A stretch of DNA of 64,000 bases from the NCBI GenBank assembly GCA_035911095.1, contig JAMHWF010000077.1, forward strand, positions 306,415 to 370,414. The letters are read 5' to 3'. The notes beneath the pieces are model-generated. The model worked only from the letters and a program-made list of their open reading frames with translations, was not told the DNA's origin and did no database searches. Of the stretch, positions 44,194-53,328 are shown one piece after another; positions within the stretch are counted from its first letter, which is position 1, and every line of letters begins with the position of its first letter. Made by a program: the position numbers and the translations under genes. The DNA is from JAMHWF01 sp035911095 (GTDB taxonomy: Bacteria; Pseudomonadota; Gammaproteobacteria; Burkholderiales; Burkholderiaceae_C).

Positions 44194-46980
44194 CTACGAA
44201 GGCCCGGGGCGCTCCCGTGCCGTCTTCCTGAGCGGCGGCAGGCCGAGCGCCCTGCGCGCGCCGGCCAGGCGGCCGCGCGCGCCCTCGTAGCCCTGCCAGG
44301 GCAGGTTGCCGATCGCGATCCGCTCGTCGAGCGTCGCGACGGTCCACTGGTTGCCGGCTTCGACCCGGTCGAGTTCCTGCCAGCCGAGCGGCACCGAGAC
44401 GCCGAGCCCCGGCCGTGCCCGCACCGACCAGGCCGCCACCGTGGTCGCGCCGAAGCCGTTGCGCAGGAAGTCGATGTAGATGCGCCCGACGCGCCGCGCT
44501 GCGCCGCTCACCGCGACGAAGTGCTGCGGCAGCACCGAAGCGACGTGCTGCACGACGGCACGCGAGAAGGCCTTGACCTCGTCCCAGCCCTCCTGCGGCC
44601 GCAGCGGCACCACCAGGTGCAGGCCCTTGCCGCCGCTCGTCTTGACGAAGCAGGCGAGGCCGAGCGCCTCGAGGAAGCCGTGCAACGCCTTCGCGCCGTC
44701 GCGCACCCCGGCCCAGGCGACGCCTTCGCCGGGGTCGAGGTCGAAGACGATGCGGTCCGGGCGGTCGAAGGCGCGCGAGGTCGCGTTCCAGGTGTGGATC
44801 TCGACCACGTTCATCTGTGCCAGGGTGGCCAGCGCGGCCGGGGTGTCGGCCACCAGCAGCGGCGCGTGGCCGGGGTCGAGCGCCGGGTCGAGCTGGGTGA
44901 CCTCGGGCAGCGCGGCGCGCTCGGCATGCTTCTGGAAGAACAGCGTGCCCTCCAGCCCGCGCGGCGCGCGCAGCAACGCGACCGGCCGGTCCTGCAGGTG
45001 CGGCCGCATCAGCGCGGCGACGCGCGCGTAGTGGCGCGCCAGGTCGCCCTTGGTGAGGCCGCTCTCGGGGTCGACGACCCGCTCGGCGTGGGTGACGGCG
45101 AAGCTCGCGGGCGTGGCCGGCGCTGCGCGACCCGCGGCCTTGCGCCGCGGCCGGCCGGCCGCCGAGGCGGCGTGCGCCGGAGTCGCGTGGGCGTTCGGCG
45201 GGGCCGGGGCGGGGGCCTGCGTCGATGCCGTCGTCGAGACCTGCGCGACCCGTTCGCGCCGCACCTCGCCCGGCGGGAGGTCCTCGCGCAGGCCGTGGAA
45301 GACGGCATGGCGCACATGACCGTCGCGCGTCCAGCCTGAGAACGACACCTCGGCGACGAGCTCGGGCCGCAGCCAGTGCGGCACCTGCCGACGGGTCGTG
45401 CCGACCTTGGCGGGCGCATCGGCGAAGCCGCTGCGCGCGGCGCGCAGCGGCGCGAGCTGCGCGGCGAGTCGGTGCAGCGCCGCCTCGTCGAAGCCGCTGC
45501 CGACGCTGCCGGCGAAGCGCAGCGAGCCGGCCTCGTCGTATACGCCGAGCAACAGCGCGCCGAAGCCGCTGCGCGCGCCCTGCGGGTCGGAGTAGCCGGC
45601 GACGACGAACTCCTGGCGCAGGCGCGTCTTCAGCTTCAGCCAGTCGCTCGTGCGGCGGTGCTGGTAGCGCGCATCGGCGCGTTTCAGGATCAGACCTTCG
45701 AGCCCGCCGCGCCGCGCCTGTTCGAGCAGCGACGGCACGTCGCCGGCCAGCGCGGTGCTGAAGCGCAGCGGCCCGGCGCTGCCGCCCAGGCAGGCGAGCA
45801 GGCGCTCAAGCGTGTCGCGCCGCGCCGCGAGCGGCAGCGCGCGCAGGTCGCGGCCGCCGGCGTACGGCAGGTCGAAGAGGCAATAGACGATGTCGGCGCT
45901 GCGCCCGGCCTCGAAGGCGCTCTGCAGCGACTGGAAGTCGGGGCGTCCGTCGTCGTCGGCGACCAGGATCTCGCCGTCGAGCCAGCACTCGTCGACCGGC
46001 AGGCGGCGGCAGGCGTCGACCAGCGGCGGCAGCCGTGCGCTCCAGTCGAGCCCGCGGCGGGTGAAGCAGCGCACCTCGTCGCCCTGCTTGCGCACCAGCA
46101 GGCGGTAGCCGTCGTACTTGATCTCGACCAGCCAGCCGGCGCCGCCGGCCGCGGGCGGCGCCTCGGCCGCGGTGGCGAGCTGCGGCGCCAGCGTCGGCGG
46201 CAGGGCGGCCTGCGGGGCGCGGGCGAGCAGGGCCTCGGGCAGCAGGGCGTCGAAGCGATCGCCTGCGGCGGCGGTCGCGGTCGCCGGCGCCGCGGCAGTG
46301 GCGGCACGCACGGCTGCCGCCCGCGCCGGGCGGGGCCTCGCGGGGGCCTTGGCGCCGGCGCGCCCGCCGTCACCTGGCGGCGGGGTGCCGATGCCGTCCG
46401 GCTGCGTCTCGGTGATCTGCACGCCGGGTTGGGCGTAGGCGTCCAGCTCCTTCAGCAGCAGCCACACCGGCTTCGCCTCGTCGCGCTTGCGCATCCGCAC
46501 CAGCGCCCAGTGGCCGTGCAGCTTCTGGCCGTCCAGCACGAACGCCAGCTTGCCCTCGGCCAGGCCGCGCTGCGGGTCGCCGACCGGTGTCCAGGTGCCG
46601 CGGTCCCAGACGCTCACCGCGCCGGCGCCGTAGTGCCCGGGCGGGATCTCGCCTTCGAAGCCGGCGTAGGAGAGCGGATGGTCCTCGACCGGGATCGCCA
46701 TGCGCTTGTCGCGCGGGTCGACGCTCGGGCCCTTCGGCACCGCCCAGCTCTTCAGCGTGCCGTCGAGCTCGAGGCGGAAGTCGTAGTGCAGGCGCCGCGC
46801 GCCGTGTTTCTGCACGACGAAGGCGAGACCCGGTGCCGGAGGGGCCTCGCGTGCCGGTGCCCGCGGCTGCGGTGGGTCGTCCGGCTCGGTGCTGCGTGCC
46901 AGGTCACGCCGGCGGCGGTAGGCGTCGAGCGACGCCACGGCGGCGTTCGGTGCGGGCGGCTTTCGCGAGGGCGGGTTCAC
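44194..46980 (-). CDS. ligD: ATP-dependent DNA ligase D (LigD)
   Basis: A 928-residue multi-domain end-joining enzyme. N-terminal 3'-phosphoesterase (~50-200: FVVQKHGARRLHYDFRLELDG, HPLSYAGFEGEIP), then an Ala/Pro linker, the ligase domain with EIKYDGYR (nucleophile Lys288), CWLDGEILV and LEGLILKRAD, an OB fold, a second Ala-rich linker, and a C-terminal primase/polymerase domain (ERVVDPESGLTKGDLARHY, FDLDPGEGVAWAGV, KTSGGKGLHLVVPL). Order PE-Lig-Pol is the Pseudomonas type. It starts with GTG at 46978-46980. LigD works with Ku; no ku gene is in this window. Confidence 0.95.
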   Translation of the reverse strand: MNPPSRKPPAPNAAVASLDAYRRRRDLARSTEPDDPPQPRAPAREAPPAPGLAFVVQKHGARRLHYDFRLELDGTLKSWAVPKGPSVDPRDKRMAIPVEDHPLSYAGFEGEIPPGHYGAGAVSVWDRGTWTPVGDPQRGLAEGKLAFVLDGQKLHGHWALVRMRKRDEAKPVWLLLKELDAYAQPGVQITETQPDGIGTPPPGDGGRAGAKAPARPRPARAAAVRAATAAAPATATAAAGDRFDALLPEALLARAPQAALPPTLAPQLATAAEAPPAAGGAGWLVEIKYDGYRLLVRKQGDEVRCFTRRGLDWSARLPPLVDACRRLPVDECWLDGEILVADDDGRPDFQSLQSAFEAGRSADIVYCLFDLPYAGGRDLRALPLAARRDTLERLLACLGGSAGPLRFSTALAGDVPSLLEQARRGGLEGLILKRADARYQHRRTSDWLKLKTRLRQEFVVAGYSDPQGARSGFGALLLGVYDEAGSLRFAGSVGSGFDEAALHRLAAQLAPLRAARSGFADAPAKVGTTRRQVPHWLRPELVAEVSFSGWTRDGHVRHAVFHGLREDLPPGEVRRERVAQVSTTASTQAPAPAPPNAHATPAHAASAAGRPRRKAAGRAAPATPASFAVTHAERVVDPESGLTKGDLARHYARVAALMRPHLQDRPVALLRAPRGLEGTLFFQKHAERAALPEVTQLDPALDPGHAPLLVADTPAALATLAQMNVVEIHTWNATSRAFDRPDRIVFDLDPGEGVAWAGVRDGAKALHGFLEALGLACFVKTSGGKGLHLVVPLRPQEGWDEVKAFSRAVVQHVASVLPQHFVAVSGAARRVGRIYIDFLRNGFGATTVAAWSVRARPGLGVSVPLGWQELDRVEAGNQWTVATLDERIAIGNLPWQGYEGARGRLAGARRALGLPPLRKTARERPGPS

Positions 46981-47240
46981 GGCTCGGCGGCATCACGCGC
47001 CGGCGCGCGCGTCGGCGCACATCATGCGCGCCGCGCCGGGTGGGGGTGTGCGGCCCCGCTGAAGGCGCACGGCGCCGGCGACGAGTCGAAGGAGCGGCCG
47101 TGAGCGTGACGCAATCGGCGCCTTCGGGGCCTGAAGGGGCGCCGGGCCGTGCCGAGTCGGCTGCGGTCTGACAGACTGAAACGGCCCGAACTCCTGGCCC
47201 AGCTTCCGTCAGCCCCAGCGAATCCAACTGCTCCGCCGCG

Positions 47241-47543
47241 ATGAACAGCGTCACCTCCACCGCACTCAGTGGCCTCCAGGCCGCGCAGTCGCGCCTGCAG
47301 GTCGCAGCGCACGACATCGCCAGCACCGCGACGCAGGACCCCCAGGTGCAGGCCGCCGCCGCGTTCACGGCGCCGACCAGCGGCGCGACGAGGCCGGAAG
47401 TGATCCTGGCCGTCGCCCCCGGCACCTCGATCGAATCGAGCCTCGTCGGCCTGCTGCAGGCCAAGCAGTCGTTCATGGCGAATCTGTCGGTCTTCGGCGT
47501 CGGCGACTCGATGCTCGGTTCGCTACTCGACGCGAAGACCTGA
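47241..47543 (+). CDS. Small flagellar-rod-like protein
   Basis: A 100-residue protein whose N-terminus (TALSGLQAAQSRLQVAAHDIAS) resembles the N-terminal helix of flagellar rod and hook proteins (FlgB/C/F/G/E class), and whose C-terminal half (VGLLQAKQSFMANLSVFGVGDSMLGSLLD) resembles their C-terminal helix. The middle is a short Ala/Thr-rich loop, so it is a minimal two-helix rod-like protein. No other flagellar gene is nearby. Function unknown. Converges with arfB; a hairpin lies between them. Confidence 0.7.
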   Translation: MNSVTSTALSGLQAAQSRLQVAAHDIASTATQDPQVQAAAAFTAPTSGATRPEVILAVAPGTSIESSLVGLLQAKQSFMANLSVFGVGDSMLGSLLDAKT

Positions 47544-47551
47544 AGCGCAGC

Positions 47552-47570
47552 GCGCGCCGGACGGGCGCGC
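47552..47570. terminator. Hairpin between convergent genes
   Basis: GCGCGCC (47552-47558) and GGCGCGC (47564-47570) form a 7-bp stem with a 5-nt loop midway between the two converging stop codons. It could serve both strands; no T tract on either side. Confidence 0.4.
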
Positions 47571-47589
47571 CGTTCGGCTGCCCTGGCCG

Positions 47590-47997
47590 CTACTCGATCA
47601 CCCGCGTGCGCGAGGCCTTCAGCGCGCCGCGCTGCTGCTTGGATTCGACGCGCCGCCGCTGCGAGGCGCGCGTCGGGCGCGTCGCGCGCCGCGGCGTCGG
47701 CACCTCGGCCGCGGCGGCGAGCAGCGCGTGCAGGCGGTCGAAGGCGTCCTGCCGGTTCATCTCGAGGCTGCGGTGCGACTGGGCCTTGATGACGACGACG
47801 CCGTCGCGGCTGATGCGCTGGTCGCCCAGCGCGAGCAGGCGCGCCTTCAGCGCTTCGGGCAGGCTCGCGCGGCGCAGGTCGTAGCGCAGGTGCACCGCGT
47901 TCGACACCTTGTTGACGTTCTGCCCGCCCGCGCCCTGGGCGCGGATCGCGATCGTCTCGACCTCGTGCGGGAGCAGCTCGAAGGGCAGCGTGGGCAT
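47590..47997 (-). CDS. arfB: Alternative ribosome-rescue factor ArfB (YaeJ)
   Basis: A 135-residue class I release-factor-like protein with the catalytic GGQ in RAQGAGGQNVNKVSNAVHLRYDL, followed by RISRDGVVVIKAQSHRSLEMNRQDAFDRLHAL. The basic tail (RRATRPTRASQRRRVESKQQRGALKASR) inserts into the empty mRNA channel. It frees peptides from ribosomes stalled without a stop codon. Length and tail fit ArfB. Confidence 0.95.
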   Translation of the reverse strand: MPTLPFELLPHEVETIAIRAQGAGGQNVNKVSNAVHLRYDLRRASLPEALKARLLALGDQRISRDGVVVIKAQSHRSLEMNRQDAFDRLHALLAAAAEVPTPRRATRPTRASQRRRVESKQQRGALKASRTRVIE

Positions 47998-48042
47998 GCG
48001 CCGGATTGTCGCGTGCGGCGCTGGCCGCCCGCAGGCAGGGAT

Positions 48043-48975
48043 TCAGGCGGCCGCCGGGCCGGCGCTTTCAGGCTCCAGGTGCGGCCGCATCAGGCCTTCG
48101 AACCAGGCGAGGAAGGCGGCGAGCCGCGGGTTGCGGTCGCGCCGGTGCGCATAGAGGGCCGCCACCGGCATCGAGGGCGGGCGCCGCTCGGGCATCACCT
48201 CGACCAGCTGGCCGGCGTCGAACAGGTCGCGCACGTCGTAGCGCGGCACCTGGATCAGCCCCAGTCCGGCGCGGCAGCAGGCGATGTAGCTCTCGACGTT
48301 GTTGACGACGACGCGCGAGGGCACGCGCAGCGCCTGCTCGCGCCCCTCGGCGACGAACTCCCAGGGCAGCGCGTGCCCGTCGACCGGCGAGGCATAGCCG
48401 ATCGCGAGGTGCCCGCCCTCGGTCAGCTCCTCGGGTCGGCGTGGCAGGCCGTGCGCGCGCAGGTAGCCGGGGCTCGCGCAGTTGACCATCGCGACGCGGC
48501 CGAGCGGGCGCGCGACGAGGCTGCTCTCGGCCGGGGTGCCGACGCGGATCGCGCAGTCGACCTGCTCCTTGACGAGCTCGACGGCGCGATCGCTCGAGCC
48601 CAGCACCAGCTGCAGCTGCGGATGGCGCCGCAGCAGCGCCGGCAGTGCCGGCGCGACGAGTCGGCGCGCGATGCGGCTCGGCACGTCGACGCGCAGACGG
48701 CCGACGACCTGCTGGCGCCGCGTGCGGAAGAGCTGGTCGAGCGACTCGGCATCGGCCAGCAGGGCGCGGGCGCGCTCGACCAGGGCCATGCCGTCGGCCG
48801 TCAGCTGCACCTGTCGCGTGGTGCGCTGCAGCAGGCGCGCGCCCAGGTCCTGCTCCAGCGCCTGCACCGCGGCCGAGACGGTGGCGCGCGGCAGCTCGAG
48901 CGTGCGTGCGGCGGCGATGAAGCTGCCCATCGTCGCGACCTGCACGAAGACGCGCAGCTGGCCCAGGCGGTCCAT
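48043..48975 (-). CDS. LysR family transcriptional regulator
   Basis: A 310-residue regulator: winged helix-turn-helix (MDRLGQLRVFVQVATMGSF, LPRATVSAAVQALEQDLGARLLQRTTRQVQLT) and a LysR substrate-binding domain (GRLRVDVPSRIARRLVAPALPALL, QVDCAIRVGTPAESSLVARPLG). The CrgA/PecT-like group. It neighbours no divergent target gene: the DUF924 gene follows on the same strand side, 50 bp upstream. The effector is unknown. An Ala/Pro-rich C-terminus ends the protein. Confidence 0.93.
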   Translation of the reverse strand: MDRLGQLRVFVQVATMGSFIAAARTLELPRATVSAAVQALEQDLGARLLQRTTRQVQLTADGMALVERARALLADAESLDQLFRTRRQQVVGRLRVDVPSRIARRLVAPALPALLRRHPQLQLVLGSSDRAVELVKEQVDCAIRVGTPAESSLVARPLGRVAMVNCASPGYLRAHGLPRRPEELTEGGHLAIGYASPVDGHALPWEFVAEGREQALRVPSRVVVNNVESYIACCRAGLGLIQVPRYDVRDLFDAGQLVEVMPERRPPSMPVAALYAHRRDRNPRLAAFLAWFEGLMRPHLEPESAGPAAA

Positions 48976-49025
48976 CGCGAGCGCGTCCCGAGGTCAGCCC
49001 GGCGGCGCCGAGAGGCGGGGCCGCC

Positions 49026-49577
49026 TCATCCGGCGAAGCCGCCGCCGTCGAGGAAGGCCTGCTCCTCGGCCGTCGTCTCGCGCGCCAGCATGCGGTTGCG
49101 GTGCGGGAAGCGGCCGAAGCGCTCGACGATCCGGCAATGGCCCTCGGCATGCTCCAGCGAGGGCTGGCCCAGGCGCCGGTTCAGCTCGACCGCGCGGCGC
49201 TGGTCGGCGAGCCGCTCGGAGTGCGAGAACGGCAGGTAGCAGAACAGCGCGAGTTCGGGCTCGATGCGGCGGTCGAAGCCGGCCTCGACCATCGCCCGCG
49301 CATGGTGGCGCGCGAGCGCGTCAGTGGCGTACATGTGGCCGCTGCCGCGGAAGGCGTTGCGCGGGAACTGGTCGAGCAGGACGAGCAGCGCCAGCGCGCC
49401 CTCGGGCGTCGCCGACCAGGCGTCGAGCTCGCGCCGGGCCGCCGCCATGTGCAGCGCGAGGAAGCGGTCGTGGAAGTCGCGGTCGAAGGCCGCGTCCTTG
49501 CGGAACCAGGCGTCGGGGCCGGCGTCGCGCCAGAAGCGCAGCACGGCGGCGGCGTCGGGGGGCAGTTCAGGCGCCAT
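49026..49577 (-). CDS. DUF924 family protein
   Basis: A 183-residue helical, TPR-like protein with family marks VLRFWRDAGPDAWFRKDAAFD, LLVLLDQFPRNAFRGSGHMYATD, YLPFSHSERLADQ and RFGRFPHRNRMLARETTAEEQAFL. Cytoplasmic, function unknown. It overlaps the end of the kef-like gene by 11 bp, so the two are translated in tandem, which may tie it to that transporter. Confidence 0.92.
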   Translation of the reverse strand: MAPELPPDAAAVLRFWRDAGPDAWFRKDAAFDRDFHDRFLALHMAAARRELDAWSATPEGALALLVLLDQFPRNAFRGSGHMYATDALARHHARAMVEAGFDRRIEPELALFCYLPFSHSERLADQRRAVELNRRLGQPSLEHAEGHCRIVERFGRFPHRNRMLARETTAEEQAFLDGGGFAG

Positions 49578-51354
49578 GGCGGGGCTCCTTCTGCGGCGCG
49601 TTGCCGAGGATCATCGCCCGCCCGGCGAAGAGGCCGCCGGCGGACTCGAGTGCGAGGCGTTCGCGGTCGCGGCGGCGCACCTCGGCGAGGATCTCGTCGG
49701 CCTCGGTGTCGCCGGCGCCGAGCGTCGCGAGCGCCTCGCGCGACAGCGCCATCGCCGACTCGAAGGTCTCGCGCACCTGGTAGTGCACGTCGTGCTGCAT
49801 CAGCTCGATCAGGTGCTCGCGGTCGTGGGCGCGCACCAGCAGCTTCGCGTGCGGGAACTCGTGCCGGGCCAGCTCGGCGATGCGCGTGGCGGCGGCCTTG
49901 TCGTTCACGCACACCAGCACTGCCTGCGCGCTGTGTGCGCCGGCCGCGTGCAGCACGTCGGCACGCGAGCCGTCGCCGTAGTAGACCTTGAAGCCGAAGC
50001 TCTCGGCGTCGCGGATCACCTGCGTGTCGTGGTCGATGATCGAGATCGTCGCGCCGCGCGCGAGCACGCCCTGGCTCGCGACCTGGCCGAAGCGGCCGAA
50101 GCCGATGATCAGCACATGCGCGCTGAGGTGGTCGGCGGCCTCCACGCCCTCCATCGAGACCGCGCCCGGGCGCACGAAGAAGCGCCGGTGCACCAGCACC
50201 ACCAGCGGCGTCAGCGCCATCGACAGCACGACGATCGCCGTCATGTTCGCGTTCACCGTCGGGTCGATCACGCCCTCGGCGAGCGCGGCGGCAAAGAGCA
50301 CGAAGGCGAACTCGCCGCCCTGGGCCATCAGCACCGCGCGGTCGAGCGCATCGGCGTGCGAGCTGCGCGCCAGCCGCGCGACGAGGTAGATGCACAGCGC
50401 CTTGGTGATCATCAGCGCGACGACGCCGGCGGCGATCAGCGAGGCGTTGCGTGCCACCGCCGCGAGGTCGAGCGACATGCCGACGGCAAGAAAGAACAGG
50501 CCGAGCAGCAGGCCGCGGAAGGGCTCGATGTCGGCCTCGAGCTGGTGGCGGAAGCTCGACTCCGACAGCAGCACGCCGGCCAGGAAGGCGCCCATCGCCA
50601 TCGACAGGCCGCCAAGCTGCATCAAGAGCGCCGCGCCCAGCACCACCAGCAGCGCGGCCGCCGTCATCACCTCGCGCGCCTTCGCGTTGGCGAGGACGCG
50701 GAACAGCGGGTTCAAGAGCCACAGGCCGGCGGCGACGAGGGCCGCGAGCGCGCCCAGGGCCAGGCCGATCGAGGCCCAGCGCGAAGGCGCAGCGGCGTGC
50801 GCCGTGCCGGCAGCGTCGCCCACCGCCGCTGGCGCGATGAAGGCGACGAGCGCCAGCAGCGGCACGATCAGCAGGTCCTCGAAGAGCAGGATCGCGACGA
50901 TCTTCTGGCCGCGCGGCGCCGCGATGTCGCCGCGCTCGCCGAGCAGCTGCATCACGATCGCGGTCGAGGTCAGCACGAAGCCCATCGCGCTGACGAAGGA
51001 CACCGCGAGCGGGAAGCCGAAGGCCATGCCGACGCCGGTCAGCAGGACGCCGCAGACGACGATCTGCAGGCTGCCGAGGCCGAAGATCTCGCGCCGCAGG
51101 CTCCACAGGTGCGAAGGCCGCATCTCGAGCCCGATGACGAAGAGGAACATCACCACGCCGAGCTCGGCGGTGTGCAGGATCGTCTGCGGGTCGCTGAAGA
51201 GCCCGAGCCCGAAAGGCCCGATCGCGAGGCCCGCGGCCAGGTAGCCGAGCACCGAGCCGAGGCCGATGCGCTTGAACAGCGGCACCGCCACCACGGCGGC
51301 GCCGAGCAGCGTCACCACCTTGACCAGATCGCCTGCGCCGGATTCGGCTGCCAT
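49567..51354 (-). CDS. KefB/KefC-like potassium-proton antiporter
   Basis: A 595-residue CPA2 antiporter. About 12-13 membrane helices cover residues 5-390 (GSVLGYLAAGLAIGPFGLGLF, LGVVMFLFVIGLEM, LSMAMGAFLAGVLLSES, AQGGEFAFVLFAAAL). A cytoplasmic KTN/TrkA-N Rossmann domain follows (LIIGFGRFGQVASQGVLARG, VYYGDGSRADVLHAAGA). In Kef systems this domain binds glutathione adducts to gate K+ efflux during electrophile stress. No KefF/KefG-like partner is adjacent; DUF924 overlaps its 3' end instead. Confidence 0.92.
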   Translation of the reverse strand: MAAESGAGDLVKVVTLLGAAVVAVPLFKRIGLGSVLGYLAAGLAIGPFGLGLFSDPQTILHTAELGVVMFLFVIGLEMRPSHLWSLRREIFGLGSLQIVVCGVLLTGVGMAFGFPLAVSFVSAMGFVLTSTAIVMQLLGERGDIAAPRGQKIVAILLFEDLLIVPLLALVAFIAPAAVGDAAGTAHAAAPSRWASIGLALGALAALVAAGLWLLNPLFRVLANAKAREVMTAAALLVVLGAALLMQLGGLSMAMGAFLAGVLLSESSFRHQLEADIEPFRGLLLGLFFLAVGMSLDLAAVARNASLIAAGVVALMITKALCIYLVARLARSSHADALDRAVLMAQGGEFAFVLFAAALAEGVIDPTVNANMTAIVVLSMALTPLVVLVHRRFFVRPGAVSMEGVEAADHLSAHVLIIGFGRFGQVASQGVLARGATISIIDHDTQVIRDAESFGFKVYYGDGSRADVLHAAGAHSAQAVLVCVNDKAAATRIAELARHEFPHAKLLVRAHDREHLIELMQHDVHYQVRETFESAMALSREALATLGAGDTEADEILAEVRRRDRERLALESAGGLFAGRAMILGNAPQKEPRHGA

Positions 51355-51451
51355 GTCGTTCGTCCCCCCGTGGTTCGTCGAGCCCGTCCCAGTCTACGGG
51401 GCGAGATCCTGAGGGGCCGGGCCGCCGGCGCCCGGGGCGCGGCCGCGGGGC

Positions 51452-52225
51452 CTACTTCGTCGTGTAGCCGCCGTTGATCAGCAGCGTCTGCCCGGTGATC
51501 CACCAGCCGTCGGTGACGAGGTGGCGGATGAAGGGCACCACGTCCTCGATGTCGGTGAGGCCGGTCTTGCTGTGCGGCGAGAGCGCGGCGGCGGTCTTGT
51601 GATACGCCACCGCGTCGGCGCCTTCGGCCGGGTAGAAGAAGGGCGTGTCCATCGGGCCCGGGCCGACGGCGGTCACCGAGATGCCGCGCGCGCCGAACTC
51701 CTTCGCCGCCGCGCGCGTGAAGTGCTCGACCGGTGCCTTCGAGCCGGCATAGGAGGCGTAGAACGGCGTGAAGGCGCCGAGCAGCGAGGTCACCAGCGTC
51801 AGCAGCTTGCCGTGGTCCTCGAGTTGGCGCCCGGCCTCCTTGATGAAGAAGAACGCGCTCTTGCTGTTGACCGCGAACATCTCGTCGTACTCGGCCTCGC
51901 TGATCTCGGCGAAGGGCTTCTTCAGCACCTTGCCGACGGTGTTGATCGCGATGTCGAGCTTGCCGAAGCGCTGCTTCGCGTCGGCGAACAGCTTCTCGAC
52001 CGCGGCGGCGCTGGTCAGATTGCCCTGGAAGATCTCGGCCTCGGCGCCGAGCTCGCGCACCGCCTTGGCGGTCGCTTCGGCCTCGGCCTTGGCCGAGGCG
52101 CTGTTGTAGTGGATGGCCACGGCCTTGGCGCCGTGCTTCGCGAGGTCGCGCGCGATCAGGCCGCCGAGGTTCTTCGCGCCGCCGGCGATCAGGACGACCT
52201 TCTGGTCCAGGGTGTGGCTCGTCAT
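51452..52225 (-). CDS. SDR family oxidoreductase
   Basis: A 257-residue short-chain dehydrogenase. Cofactor loop VLIAGGAKNLGGLIARDL (GGxxxLGG variant of TGxxxGxG), NTVG (NNAG-like), catalytic Ser in LVTSLLGAF and Tyr/Lys in YASYAGSKAPVEHF. C-terminal GPGPMDTPFFYP and WWITGQTLLINGGYTTK are usual for the classical subfamily. Substrate unknown. Encoded as a single gene, 97 bp upstream of the kef start on the same strand. Confidence 0.93.
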   Translation of the reverse strand: MTSHTLDQKVVLIAGGAKNLGGLIARDLAKHGAKAVAIHYNSASAKAEAEATAKAVRELGAEAEIFQGNLTSAAAVEKLFADAKQRFGKLDIAINTVGKVLKKPFAEISEAEYDEMFAVNSKSAFFFIKEAGRQLEDHGKLLTLVTSLLGAFTPFYASYAGSKAPVEHFTRAAAKEFGARGISVTAVGPGPMDTPFFYPAEGADAVAYHKTAAALSPHSKTGLTDIEDVVPFIRHLVTDGWWITGQTLLINGGYTTK

Positions 52226-52364
52226 GGTGAGCTCCGCTCGTCGAAGTGAAGGAGCGGGCGACTCTAGGCCGCCCGGGCGGCGGCGTCACCTGTGCCGCCC
52301 CGGATGAACTGTCCAGCCAGCGCGAACAATCCTGCGCCGACCGCAAGGGCCCGCCGGGCCCTGC

Positions 52365-52868
52365 TCAGCGCAGCCGGCGCAGCCCGGTCGTCGTCAGCTC
52401 CTTCAGTGGCTCGCGCAGGCGCTGGGTATCGCGCAGTTCGCCGGCGAGCAGCACCGAGAAGATGTGGCGCCCCTGCAGCGCGACCCACAGCGCGCCCTCC
52501 GGCGAGGCGCCCCAGGCCGCCTGCTCGCCCGGGTCCGGCGCGGGCGTGAGGGCGATGCCGCTCGGGCTGCTGGCCTGCGCGGCTTCCCGCAGCATGGCCG
52601 CCATGCCGCGCGAAGCGCCGTCGGCCGTGGTGAACTCGATCAGACTGACGAAGAGTTGGGCGCTGCCGGCCTGCTGCTGGCAGGTCCAGGAGCGGGCCTC
52701 GAGCTTGTGGTCGACCGTCGGCCCGTCCGGGCTTCCGGCCGAGGGCGTCGCGCCCAGGGCCGACGCGATCTCGGACGGCGTGAGCAGTGCGCAGGGGTCG
52801 GGGTCGGCGCCGAGGGCCGGGGTGAGCGCCGCCGCCATCGCAAGCAGCGCGAGCAGGCGTTTGAGCAT
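52365..52868 (-). CDS. Small secreted protein, DUF3558-like
   Basis: A 167-residue protein. The ATG at 52868 opens a clean signal peptide (MLKRLLALLAMAAALTPALGAD). The mature start DPCALLTPSEIASALGATP resembles the opening of DUF3558/periplasmic sensor-like proteins. The rest is a mixed alpha/beta domain (CQQQAGSAQLFVSLIEF, GALWVALQGRHIFSVLLAG). Two Cys could form a disulfide. Function unknown. Earlier in-frame starts would add Pro/Ala-rich shadow sequence and no signal. Confidence 0.7.
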   Translation of the reverse strand: MLKRLLALLAMAAALTPALGADPDPCALLTPSEIASALGATPSAGSPDGPTVDHKLEARSWTCQQQAGSAQLFVSLIEFTTADGASRGMAAMLREAAQASSPSGIALTPAPDPGEQAAWGASPEGALWVALQGRHIFSVLLAGELRDTQRLREPLKELTTTGLRRLR

Positions 52869-53328
52869 CGGCAGGGTTCTCCGGAAGACAGCGGTGACGT
52901 GGGGCGCGGCCATGGAAGGTGCAGCGCCAGCGGGGTGCCCGAGCGGCGATGGCGGCTCCGGGCGTTGGGGACGGATTGTCGATGGTGCGCGCGGATCCGA
53001 TGCAGCCGGCGCGTGCGGCGCAGGTGTGTCGGTGAGCACGAAGGGGCTCGATCCGGCGGCGCAGTGGCTGCGGCCGAAGCCCGTGCAACGCGGGATCGCA
53101 GGTGGCACTTCATTTGTTTCGCGCGCCGGTTTTCGGCTCGACCGCGGCCGGGCCGGGGCCTATCGTGAATCCGTCGGTCGCCCCGGCAGCCCCCTTCGCC
53201 GAAGCGCTTTCGGCCACACGACAGGAAGCCTCCTCGTCCAGCGGGAACGCCGCGACGGGCGGGAAGGGTGCTGCCCGCGAAGGCCGATCGAAAACAGCGC
53301 CACGACACCACACACAGCGAGGACTTCC
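52869..53328. other. 460-bp spacer before the astacin gene, no gene seen
   Basis: Divergent upstream region of the small secreted protein and the protease. No frame on either strand looks like protein, and no clear promoter could be chosen. The Shine-Dalgarno GAGGA for the protease gene is at 53319-53323. Confidence 0.4.
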
